Shown: positions 52,897 through 62,922, counted from the first letter of the stretch. The stretch is 64,000 bases of DNA from an uncultured Burkholderiaceae bacterium (GCA_944390675.1 CALXQR010000001.1:62001-126000); one strand, 5' to 3'. Made by a program: numbers and translations. The notes: generated from the letters alone by a model not told the origin.

Positions 52897-53991
52897 ATGG
52901 GATTGAAGTGCGGAATCGTCGGTTTGCCCAATGTCGGCAAATCCACTATTTTCAACGCCTTAACCAAAGCCGGCATTGCTGCAGAAAACTATCCTTTCTG
53001 CACCATTGAACCTAATGTCGGTATCGTGGAAGTACCGGACTCTCGCTTGCAGCAGCTTGCCGATATTGTCCACCCGGCCCGTATCGTTCCGGCTGTTGTC
53101 GAATTTGTGGATATCGCCGGTTTGGTGGCAGGCGCCAGCAAAGGTGAAGGCTTGGGCAACCAGTTTTTAGCCAACATCCGTGAATGCGACGCCATCGCTC
53201 ACATCGTCAGATGCTTTAACGACAACAACATTGTGCACGTAGCCGGTCACGTCAATCCGACAGAAGACATTGAAGTCATCAACACGGAATTGGCCTTGGC
53301 TGACTTGGCAACCGTTGAAAAGATGCTCAACAAGTATTCGAAACAAGCCCGACAAGGCGGCGACAAAGAAGCTTTGAAGCTTGTGACGGTACTTGAAAAA
53401 ATTCAACCGGTTTTAAATGAAGGCAAGCCCGCTCGCCAAGTTCAATTAACACCGGAAGAAAAAGCGATCATCAAGCCGCTTTGCCTGCTGACAGTCAAGC
53501 CGACGATGTACGTCGCCAATGTTGATGACAGCGGTTTTGAAAATAATCCGCTCTTAGAAGCCGTAAAAGCTTTCGCCGCCCAGGAGCACGCCCCTGTTGT
53601 CGCCTTGTGCGCCAAGATTGAAAGTGAAATCTCGGAACTCGACGACGAAGATAAGCAAATGTTCCTTGAGGACATGGGCATGCACGAACCCGGATTGGAT
53701 CGAGTGATTCGCGCGGGTTACGATCTTTTGGGCTTACAAACCTACTTTACCGCAGGCCCGAAGGAAGTCAGAGCCTGGACGATTCATAAGGGTGACACTG
53801 CACCCCAAGCGGCCGGCGTCATTCACACCGACTTTGAACGCGGCTTCATTCGCGCGCAAACAATCTCTTTTGAGGATTACATCGCTCACCACGGTGAAAA
53901 AGGCGCCCAAGAAGCCGGGAAAATGCGCGCAGAAGGCAAGGATTACATCGTTCAAGACGGCGATGTGATGAACTTCCTATTTAATGTCTAA
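52897..53991 (+). CDS. ychF: Redox-regulated ATPase/GTPase YchF
   Basis: A 364 aa Obg-related NTPase that prefers ATP and binds ribosomes. G1 is GLPNVGKST near residue 8, G3 is [17 protein letters not shown] near residue 68, the specificity motif reads NVDD instead of NKxD (as expected for YchF), and a C-terminal TGS domain closes the protein ([13 protein letters not shown] and onward). It follows the pth block, as in most bacteria. Confidence 0.96.
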   Translation: MGLKCGIVGLPNVGKSTIFNALTKAGIAAENYPFCTIEPNVGIVEVPDSRLQQLADIVHPARIVPAVVEFVDIAGLVAGASKGEGLGNQFLANIRECDAIAHIVRCFNDNNIVHVAGHVNPTEDIEVINTELALADLATVEKMLNKYSKQARQGGDKEALKLVTVLEKIQPVLNEGKPARQVQLTPEEKAIIKPLCLLTVKPTMYVANVDDSGFENNPLLEAVKAFAAQEHAPVVALCAKIESEISELDDEDKQMFLEDMGMHEPGLDRVIRAGYDLLGLQTYFTAGPKEVRAWTIHKGDTAPQAAGVIHTDFERGFIRAQTISFEDYIAHHGEKGAQEAGKMRAEGKDYIVQDGDVMNFLFNV

Positions 53992-53995
53992 AATA

Positions 53996-54035
53996 AAAGG
54001 GCGAATAGGTTGTAAAACACTTTCGCCCTTTCTTT
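53996..54035 (+). terminator. ychF terminator
   Basis: AAAGGGCGAA (53996-54005) pairs with TTTCGCCCTTT (54021-54031) around a 15-base loop and is followed by CTTTTG. Confidence 0.75.
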
Positions 54036-54059
54036 TGTTATCTATTCAGTCTGTACATT

Positions 54060-54434
54060 ATGGCAACAGTGCTCTCAAAACGTCGGCGAGAATTTGGCGA
54101 ACGGCTGCGAACCGAACGCGAACGTTTGGGTTACACGGAATTGCAAATTGCTCAGCTGCTCGGCGTGCCGCTTGAAACTTATCAGAAGTACGAGCTAGGA
54201 CAGGAAGATCCCGGCATCTTCCGCATGCCTCGCCTTAATGACTGCGGTTTTGACATCCTGTTCATCATCACGAGTGAACGACACAATCCGGTCGAAGAAG
54301 AAAGTGAACTGTTGGCTCGTTTCCGGGAACTTTCCAATCGGGGCCGCGATTCGATTTTCATGACGCTTGACGCGTTGGAAAGACTTGCCCCTAACCTTCG
54401 TCAAACCATTCGAAATAAATGGCGCAATAAGTAG
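54060..54434 (+). CDS. Small XRE-type helix-turn-helix protein
   Basis: A 124 aa protein with a Cro/cI-like helix-turn-helix (about 10-62; FGERLRTERERLGYTELQIAQLLGV is its first half, then QKYELGQEDP) and a short helical C-terminus. Such proteins act as small regulators or antitoxins. No toxin gene is adjacent: the neighbours are ychF and an AsmA-family gene. Target unknown. Confidence 0.8.
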   Translation: MATVLSKRRREFGERLRTERERLGYTELQIAQLLGVPLETYQKYELGQEDPGIFRMPRLNDCGFDILFIITSERHNPVEEESELLARFRELSNRGRDSIFMTLDALERLAPNLRQTIRNKWRNK

Positions 54435-54504
54435 CGCGGCTTTCGTCTGCAACTTCTCTGTTTTCGTGCTATTTTTCAACTGATTGAAATCTCGGAAGAT
54501 ACTT

Positions 54505-56766
54505 ATGCGTATTATTCGCACCTTACTTTGGCTCATCTGCATTCTTGCGCTCTTAGCTATCGGCAGCGTAGTGACATTGTATTTCCTAATAACTCCGGAA
54601 ACTGTGCAGACTCGGCTGCAATCCTCGCTTGATCAGATCGGTCTGTCGATTCGGGCAAATGAAACCGCCCGCGTCAAAGTGCTGCCGACGATTTCTGTGA
54701 ATTTACCGAGCGCTCAAGTTTTTGATAAAGAAAACAAACTTGTAGCTTTTTATCGTTCCGCGCATTTTGAAGTCAGCCCATGGTGGTTATTGCTGGGACA
54801 GGTTCACGTCCAAAATCTTCTGATTGATGGCTTTTCTTTGCAAGAAAGAGAACTTGCAACGCCCTCAGAGTGGCTTAAAGAAAACATCACAACAAAAACA
54901 GCATTAATCGATGATCTGGTGATTGAGTCTGTCGAGTTCAACAACTCCGAATTACGGTTAAAAGTGGGTTCTAATCTGTTTAACCTGCAAAACCTTCGGG
55001 CGGTAGTCTCAGACCCGGCTCCTCAAATGCATGCACCGATTTCGCTCAGCACCCAAATGCACGTTTCACCGGCAAATGTGCTGATGGATTTGCAAGCGGC
55101 TTTCTCACTGGATCTTAATCTGGCTTCGGGGAAAATTTCTCTTGAAAATCTTTCAGTTCAATCCACAGGGACACATGAGGGCAAGCCATTTCAATTGAAT
55201 CTGAACTCCCCGCTTGCGCAAATTACCGCTCAAGACTTTTATGCCCAAACGGCCTCTGCAACATTAAGAGGATCACCTTCTTTGGGAAACCTTTCTTTAT
55301 CTGCGGCTGAGTTGAGGATTGATGAAAAACTTTTGCAAGCTCCAGACATTTACCTGAACTTTGTCAGAGGAGTTGCAGCAGACAGTTTAAGTTTCGAAAT
55401 TCGTTCGCCTTTTTCTTTTAACCGAGAAACCAATGAAAGCCTCGCCGATCACCTGCAAGGCTCTGTAACACTGCCCGGCCAAAGTGAAAAGATTCCCTTG
55501 TCTGGCAAAGTCGCAGTTAATTGGGACAAACAGAGCGTTGAATCTGAACTTTTTGCAAGCATTCACGCCGCCCCAACAACCTTTAAGGGCAGAAGCGCCG
55601 GATTCGATCACCCTGCCATAGAAGGTGATTTGGTTTTTGGTCGCCTGGAGTTGACAGATTTGTCATTCTTAAAGTCGCTGTATTTGGCGAAAGAAGATTT
55701 GCCCGGCGTGGAAAACACGCCCGTGAGCTCCCCCATTAACAAAGAAGAGAGCACACCGGCTGGACAAGCGCCCGAAACCGACACTACAGTCGCGCAAAAC
55801 GCATCTGAGGTTGTCGAAGAAAATGAGACTTTAAACGGTGCGTCTCCCATAGAGAACGAAATCGCAGTAGAACAAACGCAACAAAGTACGGATTCAACTC
55901 AAACAACTGAAATTGCCTCTGACTTGAGCGCACAGAGCACCACGCCGGCCCCCGATGATTTTAATTCCGAAGTGCTTTCTCACAGCTTCGCCTTCTTAAG
56001 CCAATTTGATTTTAAAGGCAGTGTTGTTGTGGGAGAACTCAAAGCCGGCCCCATCACGCTCTCGCAACTGAAATCCGACATGGTTATCCAAAACGGCACG
56101 CTTCACTTGCCTAAAGCGATTGCTTCCACCTACGGCGGGAAAACAGAGTTGGATCTTCAGCTCAACGATCAAGGGCACTGGAGTGTTCAATATCGCGGCG
56201 AAGGCATCAGTTTGTCACCTCTGCTTAAAGACGCCGCAGGCAACGAAAATATGCCTGGAAACCTAAATCTCCAAGCCAATTTATATGGCAATGGTTTCAC
56301 CCAACGCACGCTTAACGGACAAATAGGTTTTGCCGCAGTCAGAACAAAATTATTTGGCTTTGATCTAAACGAAGCCATCAAAGATATTCGAGAATTTCGT
56401 AATCCCGCTCAGCAATCAGACCGATTCACGGAGGTCGAACATCTGAGAGGTATCGCAACTATTCACGATGGGCGAGCCGATGTGGAAAGACTGGGCGTAG
56501 ACTTCGGGCTTCTCAGAATGAACGGTCAAGCGCAAATTGAATTAGCGGATAATCAACTGGCTGGAGAACTCAAAGGCACGGGTCCCCACGGTCTGGAGCT
56601 TACCCTTGGCCTTACCGGTCAATGGCAAAATCCCTTGCTGACATTGGATGCGGAAAAGATCCGAGCGGACAACAATCTGATTGCTCCGCAAAGACCCAAA
56701 GAACCCGAAAGCGACAAACCCTCCAGCTGGGATAAGCTCAAAGACTTTTTCAGAGAAAAATTCTAG
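54505..56766 (+). CDS. AsmA-family envelope protein
   Basis: A 753 aa AsmA-like protein with an N-terminal transmembrane anchor (about 2-25) and a long periplasmic beta-rich body. The C-terminal AsmA block is about residues 490-735 (FKGSVVVGELKAGPITLSQL, then ARLFGFDLNE-like KLFGFDLNEAIKDIREF). AsmA relatives form bridges that move phospholipids to the outer membrane. Between about residues 405 and 495 there is an acidic, Thr/Ser/Gln-rich, apparently disordered insertion. The TTG at 54484 is a less likely start than the ATG at 54505 after GGAAG. Confidence 0.86.
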   Translation: MRIIRTLLWLICILALLAIGSVVTLYFLITPETVQTRLQSSLDQIGLSIRANETARVKVLPTISVNLPSAQVFDKENKLVAFYRSAHFEVSPWWLLLGQVHVQNLLIDGFSLQERELATPSEWLKENITTKTALIDDLVIESVEFNNSELRLKVGSNLFNLQNLRAVVSDPAPQMHAPISLSTQMHVSPANVLMDLQAAFSLDLNLASGKISLENLSVQSTGTHEGKPFQLNLNSPLAQITAQDFYAQTASATLRGSPSLGNLSLSAAELRIDEKLLQAPDIYLNFVRGVAADSLSFEIRSPFSFNRETNESLADHLQGSVTLPGQSEKIPLSGKVAVNWDKQSVESELFASIHAAPTTFKGRSAGFDHPAIEGDLVFGRLELTDLSFLKSLYLAKEDLPGVENTPVSSPINKEESTPAGQAPETDTTVAQNASEVVEENETLNGASPIENEIAVEQTQQSTDSTQTTEIASDLSAQSTTPAPDDFNSEVLSHSFAFLSQFDFKGSVVVGELKAGPITLSQLKSDMVIQNGTLHLPKAIASTYGGKTELDLQLNDQGHWSVQYRGEGISLSPLLKDAAGNENMPGNLNLQANLYGNGFTQRTLNGQIGFAAVRTKLFGFDLNEAIKDIREFRNPAQQSDRFTEVEHLRGIATIHDGRADVERLGVDFGLLRMNGQAQIELADNQLAGELKGTGPHGLELTLGLTGQWQNPLLTLDAEKIRADNNLIAPQRPKEPESDKPSSWDKLKDFFREKF

Positions 56767-56774
56767 CAACCAAA

Positions 56775-56805
56775 GCAAAAGTCCTCCCAAACGGAGGACT
56801 TTTGC
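56775..56805. terminator. Bidirectional terminator asmA-like / ftsY
   Basis: A perfect 13-bp stem GCAAAAGTCCTCC / GGAGGACTTTTGC with loop CAAAC serves both converging genes. Confidence 0.88.
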
Positions 56806-56827
56806 AATGTTTTTGATTTCGCAGCAA

Positions 56828-57754
56828 TCAGCCGATTAATGCCTTAGCGAACTCCTCTGCATTAAAGGGCTGCAAATCTTCAATGCTTTCACCAACCCCA
56901 ATAAAGTAAATCGGAATGGGTTTATTCGCTCTCATGCGGCTGATGGCAACCAACACGCCGCCTTTTGCCGTACCGTCTAATTTCGTAATAATCAGTCCGC
57001 TTAAGGGAACAGCTTCATCAAAGGCCTTTACCTGTGCCAAGGCATTTTGACCGTTTGTACCGTCAATGACCAAAATCACCTCATGCGGCGCGCCTTCCAT
57101 GGATTTATTTTGAGACCTGGCGATACGCTTTAATTCTTCCATTAATCGGGTTTGCGTCGTCAACCGTCCTGCCGTGTCAACAATGACAACATCACTGCCT
57201 CGAGCCTTGCCGGCGCTAACCGCATCAAACGCCACAGCCGCGGGGTCGCCCCCGGTTTGCGAAATAACTTCCACTCGATTGCGCTCACCCCAAACCGCCA
57301 ATTGTTCTCGGGCAGCCGCTCTGAAAGTATCTCCCGCAGCCAATAAAACGCTCTTCCCTTGAGAAGAAAGCCACTTGCTTATTTTTCCAATTGAGGTTGT
57401 TTTCCCAGCGCCATTGACTCCTACCATCATCATGACAAGGGGTTTGGCTCGGGTTAAATCAATCTTTCCTTCAGCGGGCTTAAGCAGCGCCACGATTTCT
57501 TCCTTCAGGGCTTCCCGCACTTCTTCTTGCGTTTTTAAACCCTTCATTTGAATCGTATCGCGCAATTTTGTGAGAAGCTCGCCAACCGTTGAAACTCCCA
57601 TATCGGCAGAAATCAGCGCAAATTCAAGCTCTTCGAGAAAATCATCATCAATTTTCCCTCCGGTGAAAAGCCCGATAATATTCATTCGTGTACGGTGCAG
57701 ACCGCTTTTAAGCCGATCAAGCCAACCTGTTTTTTTATTTTCTGTCGTTATCAT
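56828..57754 (-). CDS. ftsY: Signal recognition particle receptor FtsY
   Basis: The SRP receptor GTPase that docks ribosome-nascent chains at the membrane. The 308 aa protein has a short NG-domain start (LKSGLHRTRMNIIGLF), G1 GVNGAGKTTSIGK, the DTAGR G3 motif, TKLDGTAKGG (G4 in TKLD) and the closing GVGESIEDLQPF. It lacks the long acidic A domain of E. coli FtsY. It is not in a ftsY-ftsE-ftsX operon: it points away from rsmD, with only six bases between the two start codons. Confidence 0.95.
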   Translation of the reverse strand: MITTENKKTGWLDRLKSGLHRTRMNIIGLFTGGKIDDDFLEELEFALISADMGVSTVGELLTKLRDTIQMKGLKTQEEVREALKEEIVALLKPAEGKIDLTRAKPLVMMMVGVNGAGKTTSIGKISKWLSSQGKSVLLAAGDTFRAAAREQLAVWGERNRVEVISQTGGDPAAVAFDAVSAGKARGSDVVIVDTAGRLTTQTRLMEELKRIARSQNKSMEGAPHEVILVIDGTNGQNALAQVKAFDEAVPLSGLIITKLDGTAKGGVLVAISRMRANKPIPIYFIGVGESIEDLQPFNAEEFAKALIG

Positions 57755-57760
57755 TAGCGT

Positions 57761-58390
57761 ATGCGTCCATTAAAGAAACAATCTCAGCAACAAAGCGTAA
57801 GTTTACCAAGAGCGCGAGGGACAGGCACCGTTAGAATCATTGCCGGTCAATGGCGCCGCACGCCTCTTAATGTCACCCACTTGGACGGCCTTCGTCCAAC
57901 GGGCGATCGTGTCCGAGAAACGCTTTTTAATTGGCTTTCACATTTCTGGGGAGATTTCTCAGAAATTGAAGGCCTGGATCTCTTTGCCGGCTCAGGTGCT
58001 TTAGGGTTTGAACTGGCAAGCCGAGGATCAAAAAAAGTTATTCTCGTTGAAAAAAATCGAAATGCCTATAAAGTATTGTGTGCTGTTCGGGACAAACTTC
58101 ATGCGCAGGAAGTTATCGAAATTCGTCTGGCTGACGCATTGAGCGAACTTGCAAAAATCAATAAACAATTCGATATTATCTTCATTGACCCTCCTTTTGC
58201 TCTCAATTTGCACGAAAAAGCAATTAAAGAGGCTCTTCTTTATCTCAAAAAGGGTGGCTATCTTTACATTGAGTCACCAAAAGAATGGGATGCAAAGATT
58301 TTGTCTGACTTAAAATTAGATGTGGTGCGGCAATCCGATGCCGGCGCGGTGACTTTTCGACTCGTCAGCAAACAAAGAGACTTAATATGA
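57761..58390 (+). CDS. rsmD: 16S rRNA (guanine966-N2)-methyltransferase
   Basis: A 209 aa methyltransferase acting on assembled 30S subunits. The Rossmann SAM site is LDLFAGSGALGFELASRG near residue 72 and the catalytic motif is DPPF near residue 144. The N-terminus is Gln-rich and the conserved core starts at TVRIIAGQWRR. First gene of the rsmD-coaD-ppx-ftsE-ftsX-rpoH-trmL run. Its stop overlaps coaD by four bases. No Shine-Dalgarno is visible before the ATG. Confidence 0.93.
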   Translation: MRPLKKQSQQQSVSLPRARGTGTVRIIAGQWRRTPLNVTHLDGLRPTGDRVRETLFNWLSHFWGDFSEIEGLDLFAGSGALGFELASRGSKKVILVEKNRNAYKVLCAVRDKLHAQEVIEIRLADALSELAKINKQFDIIFIDPPFALNLHEKAIKEALLYLKKGGYLYIESPKEWDAKILSDLKLDVVRQSDAGAVTFRLVSKQRDLI

Positions 58391-58872
58391 CAATAGCAAT
58401 ATACGCTGGCACATTTGATCCATTCACACTCGGTCATGAAGATGTACTTCGCAGAGCCTGTCAAATTTTTGAAGAAGTTATTGTAGCTGTGGCGGCTGAC
58501 ACCGGCAGACAGACATTCTTTTCCTTTCAAGAAAGAGTGGAACTTGCGCAAGCTGCTCTCAAGGACGTCAAAGGAGTGCGGGTTGTCGGCTTTCAAGGAC
58601 TGTTGAGTGAGTTCGTCCGATCAACCGGCGCCAGCGTCCTCATCAGAGGCGTTCGCAATGGCAGCGACTTTGACTATGAGACCCGAATGGCCTGCGTCAA
58701 TCACGCGCTCAACAAAAATGTACAAACCATATTCTTTCCGCCCATTAATGGCACTCAGTCTATTTCCGGCTCCCTTGTCAGAGAAATTCATCGTTTAGGC
58801 GGAGACGTCTCTGCTTTTGTAAGTCCTGTTGTCTGCCAAGCGTTGGAAGCAAAAAAAGGAACTGCGCAATGA
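58387..58872 (+). CDS. coaD: Phosphopantetheine adenylyltransferase
   Basis: Catalyses the penultimate step of coenzyme A synthesis. The 161 aa protein has the nucleotidyltransferase start YAGTFDPFTLGHEDVL with the TxGH-type motif, the RGVRNGSDFDYE substrate loop near residue 85 and ISGSLVREIH near residue 124. Overlaps rsmD and ppx by four bases on either side. Confidence 0.96.
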   Translation: MTIAIYAGTFDPFTLGHEDVLRRACQIFEEVIVAVAADTGRQTFFSFQERVELAQAALKDVKGVRVVGFQGLLSEFVRSTGASVLIRGVRNGSDFDYETRMACVNHALNKNVQTIFFPPINGTQSISGSLVREIHRLGGDVSAFVSPVVCQALEAKKGTAQ

Positions 58873-60341
58873 CAACCCGATTAGCTGCCATTGATCTTGG
58901 TTCAAACAGTTTCAGACTCGAAATCGGCCGTGTTGAGGGAAGAAACTTCATCAGCGAAGAGTACTGCAAAGAAGGCGTGCGCTTAGCGGCAGGACTCGAT
59001 GCACAAGGTTATTTGACGGAACCTGCGCAATTAAGAGCATTGGAAACGCTGTCGCGGTTTCACGAAAAAATCAAAGATTTCCCCAAACATTGTGTCCGAG
59101 CGGTCGGGACGCAAACAATACGGGTTGCCCGCAACAACAGAGAGTTCATTGAAAAGGCTCAGCAAGTGCTGGGCTTCCCTATTGAGATTTTGCCCGGACA
59201 GGAAGAAGCTCGTTTGATTTTCGAGGGCTGTTCACACTGTCTGCCTGCCTCGACAAAAAAACGTTTTATCGTGGATATTGGCGGCGGCTCAACGGAACTG
59301 GTCACCGGTGTCGGCAACCATGCCGACAGATGTGAATCCTTTCATGTCGGCTGTGTTAATTTGTCTTTGGAGTACTTCCCAAACGGTCAAATCACACGCG
59401 AAGGCTACGAAGGGGCAAAATTAGCCGCCATGGCGGAATTCCAAGAAGGCAGAGAGCGCTTTAACTCCTCATTGTGGGATGAAGCCTATGGCTCTTCGGG
59501 CTCCATGGAAGCCATTTGCAGTCTTGCTCATTCTTTGAACTTAGATTCAACAGGCGTTACAAAGGAAATTCTTTGTCAGCTCAGAGACATGATCATTGAG
59601 AAGGGTCATGTCGATCGTTTGGATTTCGTCGACCTGCATCACTCACGCCGAGAAGTCATCGCCGGCGGCTTGGCTGTTCTTCACGCCGCTTTTGATGCTC
59701 TGAATATTGAGCGCATGCTCTTTTCTTCTGGCGCACTGCGCCTGGGACTCATATACGAGCAAATGGCGCGGCTCGACGGGCACGACCTGCGGGAAGCAAG
59801 CGCTTGGGAACTTCTTCGCTACAGCTCCGTTTCAGAAGCTCAAGCCAGACGCGTCAGCTCCATTGCATTGTCTCTTCTGGAGCACATTTCGCCTGACGCT
59901 TCTGATGATGAGAAAAAGCGCCTTCATTGGGCCGCTCTTTTGCACGAAACCGGAAACTTAATCAGTCACAACCGCTTCCACCGGCTTGGCGCTTACCTAA
60001 TCGAACACTTTGATTTACAAGGTTTTTCTGTCGATGACCGTCATTGGGTATCTCAACTTGTTCTCGGTCATCGAGGAAGACTCTATAAAATCGAGTCTGA
60101 ATTGGGTAATGAAAACTGGGCCCGGTCACTTTTATCTTTGCGTTTGGCCAGCATCATCGCACATAAACGAGAGAATGTGCAGTTGCCGGATTTTGAATTG
60201 TCCCAGCTTGGACCGCGACATTGGAAACTGTCGTTTAAAAATTCCGGCTACCTTGATAAACATCCTTTAACACATTTTCTGCTTGAACGTGAAGTTGAGG
60301 CATGGAAAGCCGTACAATATCAGTTTGATTTAGAGAAATAA
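58869..60341 (+). CDS. ppx: Exopolyphosphatase
   Basis: A 490 aa Ppx/GppA phosphatase that trims inorganic polyphosphate or hydrolyses pppGpp. The ASKHA fold shows AAIDLGSNSFRLEI at the start, the phosphate loop DIGGGSTEL near residue 138, and a C-terminal HD-like domain (about 320-490, with HWAALLHETGNLISH). Proteins of this size with the C-terminal domain are usually named Ppx. It overlaps coaD by four bases, and ftsE begins eight bases after it. Confidence 0.92.
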   Translation: MTTRLAAIDLGSNSFRLEIGRVEGRNFISEEYCKEGVRLAAGLDAQGYLTEPAQLRALETLSRFHEKIKDFPKHCVRAVGTQTIRVARNNREFIEKAQQVLGFPIEILPGQEEARLIFEGCSHCLPASTKKRFIVDIGGGSTELVTGVGNHADRCESFHVGCVNLSLEYFPNGQITREGYEGAKLAAMAEFQEGRERFNSSLWDEAYGSSGSMEAICSLAHSLNLDSTGVTKEILCQLRDMIIEKGHVDRLDFVDLHHSRREVIAGGLAVLHAAFDALNIERMLFSSGALRLGLIYEQMARLDGHDLREASAWELLRYSSVSEAQARRVSSIALSLLEHISPDASDDEKKRLHWAALLHETGNLISHNRFHRLGAYLIEHFDLQGFSVDDRHWVSQLVLGHRGRLYKIESELGNENWARSLLSLRLASIIAHKRENVQLPDFELSQLGPRHWKLSFKNSGYLDKHPLTHFLLEREVEAWKAVQYQFDLEK

Positions 60342-60349
60342 TTTCGCCG

Positions 60350-61039
60350 ATGTTTGAATCCAATCTCCCCGCTCAGGAAGACCCTTTGGTGCAGCTGTCA
60401 CACGTTTTTGTGGAATTTGACAAGCTGCAGGTGCTTCGTGATGTATCGGTAAACATTTACCGAGGGGAGTTTGTTGTTTTGCACGGCGACACAGGCTGCG
60501 GCAAATCAACTGTTCTGCGTTTAATTGCAGGCCTGCTTAATCCAACGCGCGGCGCGGTCAAAGTGGCCGGAGAAGATGTGCAGGACTTCACCAAACTGCA
60601 ACGCAGATGGTTAAGACGTGCAATTGGCTTAATGCTTCAAAATTCTCCGCTTCTTGAAGATCGAACCATTCTGGAAAATGTCATGCTTCCTGCCTTAGCG
60701 GCTGAAGCCAGCACTGAGCAGGCTCGACAACAAGCGCTCGCCGCTCTGTCTCGCTGTCACATGTCTGAATGGGCACACAATATGCCGGTTGATTTGTCCT
60801 CCGGACAAAAGCAGCAGGTCTGTCTGGCCCGCGCCGTCGTTAACCAACCGGTTTTAATTCTTGCTGATGAGCCTGCCGCCCATTTGGATGCAAACAATGC
60901 CCAAACCGTTATTAATTTGCTTGGCGAATTCGCAAGCGCCGGCGTCACGGTTATTGTTGCCTCTCATCTGCTTTTAACTCCGAGAGACATTGCCTACAGA
61001 GAAATTAAGTTTGCTTCTCAGCAAGGGGGGATGCTATGA
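60350..61039 (+). CDS. ftsE: Cell-division ABC ATPase FtsE
   Basis: A 229 aa ABC ATPase that with FtsX activates septal peptidoglycan hydrolases. The Walker A is GDTGCGKST (46-54), the Walker B is LILADEPAAHLD, and the signature reads LSSGQKQQ (149-156) instead of the common LSGGEQQR. The gene order ftsE-ftsX-rpoH with a four-base overlap into ftsX makes the assignment secure, even though the motifs are more divergent than usual. Confidence 0.9.
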   Translation: MFESNLPAQEDPLVQLSHVFVEFDKLQVLRDVSVNIYRGEFVVLHGDTGCGKSTVLRLIAGLLNPTRGAVKVAGEDVQDFTKLQRRWLRRAIGLMLQNSPLLEDRTILENVMLPALAAEASTEQARQQALAALSRCHMSEWAHNMPVDLSSGQKQQVCLARAVVNQPVLILADEPAAHLDANNAQTVINLLGEFASAGVTVIVASHLLLTPRDIAYREIKFASQQGGML

Positions 61040-61950
61040 GTTTTTCATCCGCCCGCTTCTGGGCTTTGCAGCAAGTTTTCAGGGGCATTAAAAATGCCAA
61101 AGGAGTGTTTTTCCTGGCCTTAATGCTCGCCAGCCTCTCCTTGACGATTCCGGTCTTTGTCGCAAGTGTGCTCTACAGTCTCTCCGAACCCATTCGTGCC
61201 ATCCCTGTTGCACCCGAAATCACGGTCTTTACCTATTATCAAGACTTGAGCAAAGCACAGATGGACAATCTGCGCGAAAGAATCGGCCGGCATGAGCACG
61301 TCACCAAAATCACAATGATTCCGAAAGAGGAAGCATTCAAGTCGCTCAATGAAAATCTTGGCATCAAGCAATCCGATCAGGACAAGTCCTCCAATCCCTT
61401 GCCTGATCTGTTTATTGTCACGCTTGATTCAAACATGCCCGCGGCAGATATTGAACGAACGGCAAAAAACATCGAAAAACTTAAAGGTGTGAGTCTTGTC
61501 GCATACGACAGCACATGGCTTACCAAGTTGGACGCGATTTCCCATGCCATTAACAATTTGGGCTGGATTTTTGTCGTCATCACTTTATCGCTTATCGTTT
61601 GCGTCATTACCGCCAGCGTGAGATTGGCCGCTGATACGCAAAAGACCGAACTTAATATGCTTTATTTATTCGGAGCGACGCTTTCATTCTGTATTCGCCC
61701 CTATGCTTGGCGAGGCTTTATCACTATGGGACTCGCTTCCATTTTCGCGATCGCCCTATCGTCGTTTGCTACGGGTTATCTCAATACCGCCCTTTTAGCA
61801 GTCGGTGAACAATACGGCACGCGTATCGCCATTTCTCCCCTGCCGTGGGAATTTAATATCGGCTTTGTTGTCTTCTGCGCTCTTCTGGGCGGTTTAATCG
61901 CGAGTATCATTACCCAGCGCGCAATCGCAAAGATTGAACGTTTCGACTAA
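61036..61950 (+). CDS. ftsX: Cell-division permease-like protein FtsX
   Basis: A 304 aa inner-membrane protein with an N-terminal helix (about 22-45), a periplasmic loop (about 50-165) and three C-terminal helices (about 175-195, 230-252 and 272-295). This is the FtsX topology. Together with FtsE it transmits conformational change to murein hydrolase activators at the septum. It is 30 bases upstream of rpoH. Confidence 0.92.
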   Translation: MSFSSARFWALQQVFRGIKNAKGVFFLALMLASLSLTIPVFVASVLYSLSEPIRAIPVAPEITVFTYYQDLSKAQMDNLRERIGRHEHVTKITMIPKEEAFKSLNENLGIKQSDQDKSSNPLPDLFIVTLDSNMPAADIERTAKNIEKLKGVSLVAYDSTWLTKLDAISHAINNLGWIFVVITLSLIVCVITASVRLAADTQKTELNMLYLFGATLSFCIRPYAWRGFITMGLASIFAIALSSFATGYLNTALLAVGEQYGTRIAISPLPWEFNIGFVVFCALLGGLIASIITQRAIAKIERFD

Positions 61951-61980
61951 GATCGGCTCCGATCGGAAAGAAGGTTCCAA

Positions 61981-62922
61981 ATGGCAGAAAAGCAACGTCA
62001 GCCAGACGCTTCCCGCTCCTCCACCGCACTTGTTCCCTATCAGAGCAAGGTGCCGAGTGTTGTCCCGAGCTTGGGCAATTTAGACGCCTATATCCAAGCG
62101 GCGAAACGTTTCCCGATTTTGTCCTATGAAGAAGAGCAAAATCTTGTGAAACGTTTGCATGAAAACAATGACATGCAAGCCGGCCGCACGTTAGTGATGG
62201 CGCATTTACGATTAGTTATCGCCATTGCTCGCTCTTATCTGGGATATGGCCTGCCTCACGCGGATTTGATCCAGGAAGGCAACATCGGACTGCTTAAAGC
62301 CATCAAGCACTATGATCCGTCTCATGGCGCCCGATTGATGACTTTTGCTGAATATTGGATTCGTTCAGAAATTCAAGACTATATCGTCAAAAACTGGCGA
62401 CAAGTCAAACTGGCCACGACAAAATCTCAACGCAAGCTCTTTTTCAATCTTCGTTCCATGCGGGGCGAAAATGCTCTGACTTATTCTCAAGCCAATAAAA
62501 TCGCTCACGACTTGGATGTCAAACCCGATGAGGTTTTAGAAATGGAGCAGCGCATGTACGGCAATGAAACGCCGATTGACTTGCCTGCAGACAGCAATGA
62601 CGAAGATGATCACGGCAGCGCTCCCATTCAATGGCTGGCTTCCACCGAAAACGAACCAACCGCTGTGCTTGAGCAAAAAGATGAAGAGCGGATGCAGCAA
62701 GAAGGCATTCGCCAAGCTCTGGCGAGTTTAGACGAACGAAGCCGGCACGTGATTATGGCTCGTTGGCTCAATACGGATGACAGCGGCAACAATAAGCCGA
62801 AGACTTTGCAGGAGCTCGCAGAAGAGCTTGGTATTTCTGCCGAACGCGTGCGTCAAATTGAAAAAAATGCTTTGATAAAAATGAGAAAAGCGCTGACAGC
62901 GCCCCCTGATGAGTATGTTTAG
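61981..62922 (+). CDS. rpoH: RNA polymerase sigma-32 (heat shock)
   Basis: The heat-shock sigma factor. The 313 aa protein has sigma region 2 ([14 protein letters not shown], then [14 protein letters not shown]), the RpoH-specific box QRKLFFNLR near residue 148, and region 4 with the helix-turn-helix [17 protein letters not shown]. Downstream of ftsEX, as in many Proteobacteria. Its end overlaps the trmL start by 14 bases. Confidence 0.95.
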   Translation: MAEKQRQPDASRSSTALVPYQSKVPSVVPSLGNLDAYIQAAKRFPILSYEEEQNLVKRLHENNDMQAGRTLVMAHLRLVIAIARSYLGYGLPHADLIQEGNIGLLKAIKHYDPSHGARLMTFAEYWIRSEIQDYIVKNWRQVKLATTKSQRKLFFNLRSMRGENALTYSQANKIAHDLDVKPDEVLEMEQRMYGNETPIDLPADSNDEDDHGSAPIQWLASTENEPTAVLEQKDEERMQQEGIRQALASLDERSRHVIMARWLNTDDSGNNKPKTLQELAEELGISAERVRQIEKNALIKMRKALTAPPDEYV

